The notes beneath the pieces are model-generated. The model had not been told where the DNA came from, did not search any database, and saw only the letters and a list, made by a program, of their open reading frames with translations. The position numbers and the translations under genes are program-made. Positions 27,452-36,500 of a DNA stretch of 36,500 bases are shown one piece after another (the first letter of the stretch is position 1; each line of letters opens with the position of its first letter). Source of the DNA: Choristocarpus tenellus KU-1152 (lineage: Eukaryota; Phaeophyceae); assembly GCA_964200185.2 (NCBI GenBank), contig CAXNAD020000045.1, positions 1 through 36,500 on the forward strand, written 5' to 3'.

Positions 27452-28074
27452 CCTGGAGCAGCCACTTGACTGTCTGAAACCAGCACTGATTGGACATACA
27501 ATACCACAACAATGTTCTCTAACATTGTTTCCACACACACCATGACACCAGCTCTATTATTTGACCAATTATGTGGACAAGAGACATATGTATCAACACA
27601 ATGATCACTTCTACACCATTCCTGTTGTAGGGTACAATGAATCAGGTATGTATTGCAGGAGGAGGAAACTGGGGCGACAGATACGTTAGATTGAATTATC
27701 GCTCTTCCTAATAATGCCCAACCTAATTCCAGCCAGCCACCGCGGGCATCCATCAAACTCCTTTTGTTGAGACTTGCTACCACATAATCCCTCACCCCAT
27801 ATTCCCATCCTTCAGTATTGACAGTTGAGGTAAGGTTGTTCATAAAAGTGTTGATACTAAGACCATACAGTGGGAATGTTGATGATTCACACCCTATGCG
27901 CTATTGTGGGTGATTTTGTCTGGCTATGTTGTGATGGTTGTGATGACCTTTTACCCTTGAAATATCGTAGAGAAAACGAGATTAGGTAATTGGTCCTGCA
28001 CCCCTCGCCTCTTATTAAAGATTCGACGGTGGAGCATTGCTACCAAGTCAAAATGGGTGTGGACCACAGCGGGG
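27452..28074. promoter_or_regulatory. Divergent intergenic region, FIG4 / EngB
   Basis: The 623 bp between the FIG4 ATG (27449-27451, minus) and the EngB ATG (28075, plus) must hold both promoters, and possibly a 5' exon of EngB. A minus-strand frame at 27448-27843 is open, but has no family signature and is probably 5' UTR or chance. No TATA box stands out. Confidence 0.5.
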
Positions 28075-28728
28075 ATGGACCCAAACCTAGTCTTCCATGG
28101 CAAAGGTGCGTTGCCTATCCACTCGGAGTACATCAAACCTTCTATGTTAAATCACGAGCTTCCCGTGGATGGGAAGCCTGAGGTTGCGTTTTCTGGGCGC
28201 TCCAATGCAGGAAAGTCGACTCTTATTGGAGCCCTTATCAAGAACATCAATATTGTGAGGACGTCTAAGGAGGCAGGATGCACCAAAACTGTGAACTATT
28301 TTGGAATGCGAAACAGTCCCAATAGTCCATTCTCTGCTTATCTTGTGGATCTCCCTGGATATGGATTCGCCCGGCAGTCTCGGTCCACTGTTCGGCAGTG
28401 GACCAATGCTGTGCGTAACTACCTAGTCCTCCGCCCTCCCACCGTTCTCAGAAGAACCTTTCTGCTTGTGGACGTTCGACATGGGTTACAGGCAGGTGAC
28501 ATGAAGATGATGAAGTTGCTTGATGAGGCTGCAGTGACCTACCAAGTGGTACTAACAAAGGTTGACAAGGTTACGGACATCGAACTGGTTCAGGCGGTTG
28601 AGGAAGTTTGTAGATCTGTGGCAAGGAATCATCTTGCCTGTTTTCCTGTTGTACACTGCATCAGTGCGAAGAAAGGCTCAGGAATGTCAGACTTCACTGA
28701 TTCGTTATGCTATATAATGGGCCAATAG
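28075..28728 (+). CDS. engB: EngB/YihA-family ribosome-biogenesis GTPase
   Basis: A single exon of 217 residues if the ATG at 28075 is used; bacterial EngB has about 200. The family comprises TRAFAC GTPases that assist large-subunit ribosome assembly, and eukaryotic copies usually work in plastids or mitochondria. GTP-binding motifs are complete: G1 GRSNAGKS (41-48), G2 Thr in GCTKTVNYF (about 70), G3 DLPGYG (92-97), G4 TKVD (161-164), G5 SAKKG (about 198-202). PEVAFSGRSN and DLPGYGFAR are family signatures. The frame is open upstream to a GTG at 28057, and CCACAG at 28063-28068 could be an acceptor, so a presequence exon may be missing from this model. No targeting peptide is visible in the 217-residue form. 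It is intronless among intron-rich neighbours. The stop is 17 bp from the convergent PGK stop. Confidence 0.95.
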   Translation: MDPNLVFHGKGALPIHSEYIKPSMLNHELPVDGKPEVAFSGRSNAGKSTLIGALIKNINIVRTSKEAGCTKTVNYFGMRNSPNSPFSAYLVDLPGYGFARQSRSTVRQWTNAVRNYLVLRPPTVLRRTFLLVDVRHGLQAGDMKMMKLLDEAAVTYQVVLTKVDKVTDIELVQAVEEVCRSVARNHLACFPVVHCISAKKGSGMSDFTDSLCYIMGQ

Positions 28729-28745
28729 TTAAAACGGAAGTGTGG
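28729..28745. promoter_or_regulatory. 17-bp convergent spacer, EngB / PGK
   Basis: Only 17 bp lie between the EngB TAG (28726-28728) and the PGK TAA (28746-28748 on minus). There is no room for separate 3' UTRs, so transcripts must overlap in antisense. Confidence 0.65.
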
Positions 28746-31700
28746 TTAAGCATCATCAAGAACAGCTACACCAGGCAATTCCTTTCCCTCCAGTAGCTCC
28801 AGACTAGCTCCTCCACCTGTAGATATGTGACTAATCTGGCTGGCCACACCTGCCTTTTCTACAGCTGCAACACAATCACCCCCACCAACAATTGTTGTTG
28901 CGCCAGCAGCTGTTTGTACAGCAAGAGCCTTTGCCAGTTCATTTGTACCAGTAGCAAACTTGTCCCACTCAAATACTCCCATTGGTCCATTCCAAACAAT
29001 AGTCTTAGCAGTGGATAACTCTTGCTTGAATGTAGCAACAGCCTCTGCCCCGATGTCAAGTCCCATCCATCCATCAGGAATGTCCTTTGCTGCCACCTAT
29101 TTGATACAATAAAGAAAAAGTGAAAGGTTACAGATTCTAACCATGTGTTATTTTTCTTGTCGCTATCAATTGTACTGTCAAATGCTCCAGGACTGTATGA
29201 ATGCAGCAGGAAACTAACGCTTAGGCTTTATGAGGAGAACAGTATGACCTTACCAACCTCAAAATTATGTTTACAGTGCGATGGGGTATACCTCTAACGA
29301 AGGGCAAAAGGGGAAAGAAGCATGTTTTTTCAAGGACAGTCATGTCGAGAAAGCTTGCCTGCTTGACCATGGCATCAGAGGCAAATTTGTCTGCAACGAT
29401 CACATCCTCAGGAAGGATAAGCTTGACACCCTTCTCTTTAGCCTTGCTCATCAGATCCTTCGCCATTCCTATGAAATCCTCCTCGACCATGGATGATCCA
29501 GTTGGTAAACCAAGAGCTTGGTAGAAGGTAAAGACCATGCCACCACCGATAAGAATGCTGTCACATTTGTCAAGTAAGGACTCCAGGACAGGTATCTGCA
29601 GCATATGAAGTGGGGATGGAAAATGTCCATGGAAAAAAACAGTAGAGGTTGGTTGTCAACTTCAGGAAGGGGATGTAAGACTAATGATTCTGTTGCTCAG
29701 GCAAATACCTTTGTTGACACCTTAGCACCCCCAACAATGGCAGCAAATGGTCGAACTGGGTCATCCACAGCTCCCTTGAGGTATGTGAGCTCTTTTTCCA
29801 TAAGGAACCCTGCAACTTTGTGTTCCATGAATTCTGTAACACCCACGTTGGATGCATGGGCACGATGAGCAGCACCAAATGCATCATTGACATATATGTC
29901 TGCCATTGCACTCAGCTGCACAACAGAAGTGGCATGGACACACAAGAGGTTTGACCCAGGAATTCAGCAATAAATGTCAGATGACAAGAAATACGTTGGA
30001 AGTACACAAAGAAACATCTCACTGATGGGGGGGGCCTTACTCGACCTCCAGAGTATGATTTCCACCCTTTTCATGGAACCTATCCTCAAGGTAATTTGTA
30101 CACCCTAGATCTATTGGTGTGAATCGCAAGAATTTTAACGCATATAAAAACACAACATACTGCACAAATTACAATTTAAACCCTACATTTTGCTGATTTT
30201 TTGTCATAGGAGAAGGAAGCAAAATACAAATGAAATCAGAACAATAGAGTGTGCATTACTTACAACTCATTATCTCTTCTCGAAATGCTTCAATGGGTCA
30301 ATTGAGCTGAAGGGTGCATGCAGTGTGGAGAGGTCAGGCAACCGCAAGGAAACACCAAGTGCTGCTTTCTCAAGTGAATTTTGAGCATGCACGCATAGAC
30401 AAAAAATAAGTTGACTAAGATCCTGTCAGTAAAAATGTATGTATGGAATGTTAAAAAATGAGTACTTGTTGCATTTTCATCTTATCTACCATATTATTAT
30501 ATTATTCCTTGGAATACTAGCTTGTTTTCTAGTGGATAATTCTGTGCGAATTTTTTTCTCACAAAAAGCATTCCTCATCTTTCATCTATGTATAGTATTC
30601 ATTTCTCTTGTTCAATTTACCAGGTCTTGCAAGCATGATCAACACACTTGACAGTATTAGTTAGGAATAAAATACTGCTTTCAATGTAATTCCACAAAAT
30701 GCAATATACAACATCCAATTAGTGAATCTAGGAATGGACGGAATAGGTAAAATTTTCAAGTATGTCTATTTTTCTTCAATTAATCAAGTTGAATTCAATC
30801 ACAAGTACAAAACTACCCAAACCAAAATGGTCTACCCTGGATCATGAGGACATTACACCAACGAAAGCACCACTTTACTGAGCTAACATTCGAATTAGTG
30901 TCTGCTATCCACCTTTTTACATCATGTAGATAAAAAAGTATCATAGAGAAATATTATTTTCTTGAGCAACATAGGCATCAGTCACCACTGTAAAATGGTC
31001 AAAACTCAAAAAAACAATTCAACCTCACTCAGCAACGGGAGACTTAGTCATCCTGGTGAAAATTCTTGTGCTAGCATCGGTTCAATTTTGGCAGGTCACC
31101 TTGTTCAAATTAAATTTCCACAAACCACATGATAGTAGAAGCGAATTACCTTTCAACCCATGATACTGCGTATCATGAATGGGAAATTCCTTGATTCTAG
31201 TCCAGTCAGCAAGGAGTTCCTATTGATGCATAGTTTAGCTCGTACCTTCTTTGCAAAGACTGGGTCGTTTTTTGTTTCTCCCTTATGAAAGCGCAAGTTT
31301 TCCAACACGATGACATTGCCAAACCTGACCCTGCGAACCTGTAAATACAACAGATTGAAGCATCGCAAGACAAGTAAATTCTACATCACCCATAAAATCC
31401 ATTTTAAGGCATTGGAGCAGGTCTTCTAGGTCCTCAGACACTACTCAAATATGTGTTCAATCCCTTTGAAAGCAAGTGAGTTGTACAGACAACTTCTGAG
31501 AGAGCCGCAGAAAAAATACTTGAGTTACCCAAAAGTTATGAAATCACATAGTTCTGGTTGCAAAAAAATATATGGTCAACCTGTGTTCATCCCAAATGAC
31601 CGTGGCACCAATACTTTGCATGCCAAGAGCAACAGCAGTTGCGCCCACGACCAACTGCCAGTCTATGCCAACAACACACACTTTGAGCGCAAGTCAATAC

Positions 31701-32592
31701 AAAGTTGGTGCATGACAGTCTGGAATCACCCTGAACAAAAGCGAATACTGTTTTCCCTTGCCTGGTCTTCAACGATATCACCAATGCAGTCATCTGGTTG
31801 AGGAATTGGCCTCTCCAACAACATAGCCAAGCATCCAGCCACTGGTCCCAGGGAGAGAGACGACACTACCTCTCCATTCGGTCGGCCAGCATGACTGCAA
31901 AGTATGACCTGTTCAAGTAGTTCCGAGCCGTTAACATCAAATGTGTCGTAGTAGCCCACCAAGATGATATCATCCTGCTACCGGGCTCTGCTTTCCCCTC
32001 CAATTCCAAGAGGCTCACTCGAAACAATCTCAGAGCGGTGGAACGAAGGAATGCCTAATCAATAAATATCTCGGTGTACAAGCAAAAACCAAGATCGAAA
32101 GGCATATTTTATTGTCCCCACCTTCGCACCTTGACCTAGGAGGAACTTCACTGTTGGCAAAACCTGGAACCGGCAAAAGAGATTAGAGTTAACAATGATG
32201 CAAGTAAAATAGAATTCATTTAGCTAAAAATTTACGGCCACAGGAGTGGTCACAGCTCAGTCTCACCGCTCGTATACGGGTATCATCGGTCACGGTCCCG
32301 TCCTCCTTGCTCCTGGGCACGTTTAGGTCCGCTCTGACCAGGACAGGTCGATCCTGATAGACCGTGGTGATAAACCAGTCAGATGTGTCGGAAAAGGCCT
32401 AAGAACTCTTTGCGATGCATCTTCATCAAAAGTCGGATACTTGCTGAACGCGATTTGGTTCACCTTCAAAGGCACACTTGCAGCAAGTTGCTGCAGTGTT
32501 TTCTTTGCCATAGGGACATTGGTAATGCCAGAAGAGAGCATGCGATAGGTAGATCTGCCATTAAGCCTGGACCAGGTTCGAATACAGGCCAT
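28746..32592 (-). CDS. PGK: Phosphoglycerate kinase with mitochondrion-like leader
   Basis: Eight exons (minus order): 32464-32592, 32267-32353, 32122-32163, 31762-31908, 31246-31338, 29709-29915, 29359-29595, 28746-29096, all in phase 0, encoding 430 residues. It interconverts 1,3-bisphosphoglycerate + ADP and 3-phosphoglycerate + ATP. Signatures: [10 protein letters not shown] (47-56), [94 protein letters not shown] and [20 protein letters not shown] at the C-terminus. The first 30 or so residues ([20 protein letters not shown]...) are rich in Arg/Ser, free of acidic residues and lack a signal peptide, so mitochondrial import is likely. Two introns (after 31762 and after 29359) begin GC rather than GT. 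Both junctions restore the exact residue spacing of plant PGKs. Confidence 0.97.
29916..31245 (-). other. Long PGK intron (1.33 kb)
   Basis: GT-AG intron between FAKK and [11 protein letters not shown]. It is AT-rich, has a run of eight Gs near 30028-30035, and contains no recognisable gene. Confidence 0.5.
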
Positions 32593-33093
32593 CGTGCTAA
32601 CCAGTTATTGAAGTCAAAGGCCTAGAAGTGGAAAAGTGACAGTGTGATGACTTCATATTTAGTCGTAATATTTTATTTTATGCTTTATTGAGGGATATAT
32701 TTTGGACTGAATTTTGTACATTTTGCCATCCACTATCTATACAAAATAATTCATATTCGATATTTTGTCCACTTACTTAAGTGAGATGCCAATTTACGTA
32801 TCCCTAACAGGGTATACCTCAAGTCTGGTGTTATATGAAAGTACAGTTCATCACCGCTCAATCTTAATGTCTACTACTATTAATGTCACCATCACCCACT
32901 AAAAGGAACAATGAGAACCACTACCCCATTCATTCAACTTCTCAGAATGACAAGGTAATGAATGAGACAGTAGTAGTGATGCTCGAAGTATCTTGGTGAG
33001 AAACAAAAGTACAACCGTGGAAGAAGGGATGTGTATAAGCATAGAGAAGAAGCAGGGAACAGAAGTAGCGCCAGTATCAAAGAGGAACCTGAC

Positions 33094-33119
33094 ATAATCG
33101 TGTTTGAAAACACGATTAT
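33094..33119. repeat. Near-perfect palindrome, 12-bp arms
   Basis: ATAATCGTGTTT (33094-33105) and AAACACGATTAT (33108-33119) are exact reverse complements with a 2-nt centre (GA). It may be a cruciform or a dimeric protein-binding site. Confidence 0.85.
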
Positions 33120-33793
33120 ACAATGTGCATTTTTACAGTGGTTTGCCCACATGTCTCAGAAAAGTACATATACGATACGATGAACACCCCTGCTTTAAAT
33201 CATAACACTACTAGTCTTCCCACCCACGAAGACCCCCTCCAAGACATCTTGGAGTATTGAAGATCAGTCAGACCACATAATCCTAACCCTAACTTCAAAC
33301 CATTGCAGTATGTAAACAAAATTAATAAACTATTCACCAAATGAAAGGACAACTGACCATTTCCGACACCTTGACTTGGTCTCTTCCAACTCCACTCTCA
33401 ACATCTCAACCATTTTGTGATAAAACCATACCTTGTCAAAGGTACTTTGTATAACAAAAGTGCCAGATACCTTGTTCACACCTTGGAAACAATAGAAAAA
33501 GCGACACACAAGAGTGTTAGTGTTAGTGACTTATGGGCCAATCCACTTGAGAGGCAGTCTATCGCATATTCCTCTCCTGTTGTATCGGTGCAGCACTGTT
33601 TCTTCACCCAATGACCTGTCTACATCACAGGTTGATTTAGGTGTCGCTGCCTCATTTTCTGCAACTCAAAAGAGTCTCTGTTACTCTGATGCCACTCATT
33701 GTGTGTGCCCCATGCTTCTCCCAAAAACATGTACTGCGCTCTTACCCAGGAAGAGGAACCATGCCAAAAGCATAGTCTTCGGTGGGAGTCAGT

Positions 33794-33891
33794 TCACTGA
33801 TTATGAGGCCTGTAGCAACCATCCTGGGAATTAGGTCAGTCCATTAGATGAGATTGAGGCCTATAGTGATGATGCTGGGGAGGACATCAGT
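33794..33891. repeat. Diverged 50-bp tandem duplication
   Basis: 33794-33840 and 33842-33891 align along GA---TGAGGCCT-TAG and CTGGG, each ending in TCAGT. The second half reads as acidic (DEIEAYSDDAGEDISRA) in one plus frame. Function is unknown. Confidence 0.5.
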
Positions 33892-35039
33892 CGAGCCAAA
33901 CGCAGCGCAGATGAAGGAGAGGTACTGGACATTATTGCAGTCTTGATGATGCGCTCCATTCAGCCTTCCTTCCCAATTTCGTCCTGTTTAGGACCAAACT
34001 GAAGAGTTCCTGGACTGATGCATTCATTGTAAGTTGACAAGAGCCAAACCAACTGAGAGGTAGGCAGGTTAGAATGTTAAGGATCCTATAGAAAGGGCAA
34101 GCCCCAAACACATTGGGAGGGCAAAGTCAACCACATTCCACGGCTATGCAGGAAGTGCTTCCTCACTGTTGTTGTGATGACTTGTGCCTCATAAGGGATT
34201 TTATCTAAGTGGGGAAAGGAGTTCAGGCTGGAAGTGGATACATATGTGTATGATTCGTGATTCAAGCTCAGTTCAAACACACAGTTGGCAAATTAACAAC
34301 TGTGGGGCCATATATTATCAAAATTCTTCTAGATGGCAAATGATCAGCAAGACATTGTGTTCCTAATTCGAAACAAATTTCATGCGATAAATCAACACAA
34401 TCATCATTAAGAAGCGAAAGCATCTATATCCCAATACTTGAAGAATGCTTGGTATACTGAATTCATTGTTTACTGTATATTACACATGTCAACAAAAGTT
34501 TTTCAGAATTTAGAAATACTTCAAGAAATGCAGTGACTACTCTTATGTTCCGTATTTTTCAGGGTTTCTCACTGGGCCACCAAATTAAAGTTAACCCACC
34601 CGCTGCTTGGACCAGTATCAAAAGTGAAAGTTTATGAAGTAATCTGAGTTTTGTGGGCGGAAGAATTCTGGTTGGTTGAGGGCACAGGGCAACGAAGGGG
34701 ACAGGAAAGAAAAAAAATTTGAGGGAACGAAGAGTTAAATAATGAATGGTTAAGAGAGGGAGGAGAGTGGTTAAGAAAATGGTGGCAGGCGGAGACACGA
34801 GTAGAGAAGGAATGGACAGTATTGAATCAAAGAGGAAACCTAAGGCTGGGGTGGCAGGACAAGGAGGGCTAGATCAAGAGGACTCCCGAGAAAGTTTTCC
34901 CGCCCACCCGTCCTGTCGCTTGCTCACGACCGACTTGGATCTTAGAGTGGGAGGGGAGGTCAAGTTCTGGCGGGGTAGATATCTTCTAGCTCAAAGGCGC
35001 GGTATGAAGGGGATGATGAAGGGGGATTCTTGGATGATT

Positions 35040-35175
35040 GTGGAGTGTTGAGTGGAGTGGGGTTGAGTGGTGTTCTATGTTGTGGTGGAGTGGTAAGTGG
35101 GGTGGGGTGGAGTGGTAACTTGGGTGGTAACTGGTGTGGGGTGGAGTGGAGTGGTAACTGGCGTGGGGTTGAGTG
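35040..35175. repeat. G-rich minisatellite (GTGGGGTGGAGTGGTAAC-like)
   Basis: Imperfect tandem units of GTGGGGTGGAGTGGTAACT, with strong strand asymmetry (the plus strand has almost no C). The minus frame through it gives a Pro/Thr-rich low-complexity chain, which I take as a by-product. Confidence 0.8.
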
Positions 35176-35217
35176 AGGCTGAATAGGGTTGAAAGGGGTT
35201 GAAAGGGGTGGTAGAGA

Positions 35218-35380
35218 CCGGAAATCAGTGACGAAAGGGGTCACACTGGTTGGTCATCGGATAGGGGGGGGGTGACTGGAAATCAGTGGAGAAAAGGAGT
35301 TCACCCTGGTTGGTCATCAGAGGTGGACGGTGGCTGGAAATCAGTGGCAAAGAGGTTGCACTGGTTGGTCACAAGGGATG
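35218..35380. repeat. Tandem repeat of about 58 bp, three copies
   Basis: Three successive units start GGAAATCAGTG (about 35220, 35279 and 35337), continue with AAAGG-G/AGG and contain CTGGTTGGTCA. Unit one ends in a run of eight Gs, and unit three is shorter. Confidence 0.85.
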
Positions 35381-35490
35381 TTAGAATATGGGGAGAAAAG
35401 GGAATAGGGAGGAATGCAAACATAGAATAAAATAATAATAATCCAGAATTCGTGAGCAAAACAAATCACTTGATGTGTCACGATCAATGA

Positions 35491-35522
35491 TTGGAATATT
35501 GTTCATGACAACAATATTCCAA
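35491..35522. repeat. Perfect hairpin, 13-bp arms, 6-nt loop
   Basis: TTGGAATATTGTT (35491-35503) and AACAATATTCCAA (35510-35522) flank CATGAC. It may act as a transcript hairpin or a dimer binding site. No T-run follows that would suggest an intrinsic terminator, which would not be expected in a nucleus anyway. Confidence 0.9.
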
Positions 35523-36352
35523 GTGGACAACTCGGACGTACGATGTTGGTGGCTCAAACTCTCCAAAAACGATATGAGGTGACTGTACGATCAATACATC
35601 ATGTCGGGGGGATCATGCCACACGGAAAAAAAATGAGTAGCATGTATGGTTCACCTGAAGTCTCCATCTCTTACCTGGTGGTAGACTTGAATCTTCTTTT
35701 TTTCTGTTTTAGGATGGGATTAGTCATTTCATGATGATCAATAAATCCATTTCATGAAAGCGTGACATGATGTAATGAACAGCCACCTTTAGCACATACA
35801 TGCTAATATATATGTGCCCGGCGATAATGGTCTCTTCACCACCGCATGTGTCCACTCAGGCAAACGAGATAAAATAAATTGTGTATTAATTTATCTAACC
35901 CACCAACATTTATGTATAGTCTATTTGCAAAGATTGATAAACCTGGTAAACACGAGATGTCAAGTCAGAGCTGGTCGTGAACAGGTTAACTGACATCTGT
36001 TACCAGTTATCTCATCTCTTCACAAAACGATAGACTATATCCATCTATGACAAAATGACACACACATGATATGTCCAAACTAGATGGACAACCTATGTAA
36101 GGGATTATAGTATGTGGGTACCACAAGATCTGGCCAAGAGACACTAGTTTTAAAAATAAGTACGCAAACACACCCTTAAACAAACAAACAAACAAAAAAT
36201 GGTCATGATCTGTACCACACATACACACAATAGTCTCTTTACTGAACGATAGGTTATGACACGACGGCAATGCATGATATACAGACTATGCAAAGGAGTA
36301 TGATAACAGTAAATACAAATTCTCAAGTCAACAACACAAGGGACAAGAATTT
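35523..36352. other. No confirmed gene; contains two decayed copies of the right-edge fragment
   Basis: It holds the motif copies at about 36000-36050 and 36225-36275 described with the edge repeat. Otherwise it is AT-rich sequence with short open frames that I cannot assign. Confidence 0.4.
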
Positions 36353-36472
36353 TTACTGGTTATCCAATCCATTTACTGCACGATAGACTGCAATCTTTTC
36401 ACGGCATTGTGGGATCTGTTCTATTCTTTTGTGGAGATCACAAGACGGTCCATAGCCACAAAGACGAAGGCG
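36000..36472 (-). repeat. Tandemly repeated terminal-exon-like fragment
   Basis: Three related segments on minus share a core. Copy at 36353-36472: GTCTATCGT, 15 nt, GATAAC, CAGTAA. Copy at 36000-36035: GTCTATCGT, 15 nt, GATAAC, TGGTAA, with identical spacing. A weaker copy near 36236-36260 has TATCGTTCAGTAAA against TATCGTGCAGTAAA. Equal spacing up to the stop suggests duplicates of one 3' exon; the 36000 copy carries an in-frame TGA. Confidence 0.55.
36353..36472 (-). CDS. Possible C-terminal exon of a minus-strand gene entering from the right edge
   Basis: A TAG acceptor (36473-36475) is followed by 39 codons and a TAA (36353-36355). The peptide contains CGYGPSCDLHKRIEQ and ends AVYRAVNGLDNQ. 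Its even composition looks coding, but I do not recognise the family and the rest would lie beyond the window. The evidence is only the open frame, the acceptor and the duplicated copies with the same stop position. Confidence 0.3.
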   Translation of the reverse strand, partial: RLRLCGYGPSCDLHKRIEQIPQCREKIAVYRAVNGLDNQ

Positions 36473-36500
36473 CTAGATAACATTAGTGGACGAACGACGA

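Larger units (their letters stand above)
32593..35040. other. Gene-poor stretch upstream of PGK
   Basis: The PGK promoter must lie in the first part. I found no recognisable gene. Items seen: a 12-bp-arm palindrome at 33094-33119 and a diverged duplication of about 50 bp at 33794-33891 (both halves contain GAGGCCT-TAG--A--AT-CTGGG). Open frames here (for example 33514-33834 plus and 34086-34280 minus) carry no family motif. Confidence 0.4.

Noticed and set aside
27448-27843. 131-codon minus-strand frame upstream of FIG4
   Set aside because: No recognisable domain; it overlaps the FIG4 start and lies in the divergent promoter. The FIG4 homology begins well after Met at 27451.
28057-28074. GTG start for EngB giving six extra residues
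   Set aside because: GTG starts are not usual in nuclear genes; the ATG at 28075 or a spliced upstream exon is more likely.
34960-35244. Pro/Thr-rich minus-strand protein of 94 codons
   Set aside because: It is a translation of the G-rich minisatellite, with no non-repetitive domain.

Overview
The window is nuclear DNA of an intron-rich eukaryote. Its seven recognisable genes are housekeeping genes; six of them are split by roughly 40 introns, almost all GT-AG. Two presequences point to an alga with a complex red-lineage plastid, most likely a photosynthetic stramenopile (ochrophyte). The seryl-tRNA synthetase starts with a signal peptide that breaks at a Ser-Ala-Phe motif, the ASAF-type plastid address of such algae. 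The phosphoglycerate kinase instead has an Arg/Ser-rich, mitochondrion-like leader, and stramenopiles are known to place the lower half of glycolysis in mitochondria. Other red-plastid lineages (cryptophyte, haptophyte) are not excluded, and I do not name a species.

Layout. 1-1176: no gene I can support. 1177-4611 (+): split-barrel FMN-binding/DUF2470 protein (HugZ/pyridoxamine-phosphate-oxidase-like). 4650-8811 (-): organellar seryl-tRNA synthetase. 9011-9594 (+): Sec61 gamma. 9761-about 10641 (-): C-terminal part of a TCAB1/WDR79-like WD40 protein whose 5' exons I could not find. 12411-13690 (-): broken plant/oomycete-type mariner transposase. 14907-27451 (-): FIG4-type Sac-domain phosphoinositide phosphatase in 16 exons, with a 3.6-kb intron that holds AT-rich DNA, repeats and an unexplained opposite-strand reading frame. 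28075-28728 (+): EngB/YihA GTPase in one exon. 28746-32592 (-): phosphoglycerate kinase in 8 exons. 32593-36500: no confirmed gene, but G-rich minisatellites, perfect hairpins and a tandemly repeated exon-like fragment at the very end.

The genes mostly alternate in strand. Convergent pairs leave 38 bp (DUF2470 protein/SerRS), 166 bp (Sec61 gamma/WD40) and 17 bp (EngB/PGK) between stop codons. The divergent pair SerRS/Sec61 gamma shares 199 bp between start codons, and FIG4/EngB shares 623 bp. The genes do not form one pathway. They cover organelle translation (SerRS), organelle or ribosome assembly (EngB), protein translocation into the ER (Sec61 gamma), endolysosomal lipid signalling (FIG4), RNP/telomerase RNA handling (TCAB1), glycolysis (PGK), and possibly plastid tetrapyrrole or FMN-linked function (DUF2470 protein).

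The least expected observations are three GC-AG introns, all phase 0 with CAG|GCAAG donors; the organelle-address pair; the nested reading frame in the FIG4 intron; and the repeated terminal-exon fragment at the right edge. I see no convincing new multi-gene system.
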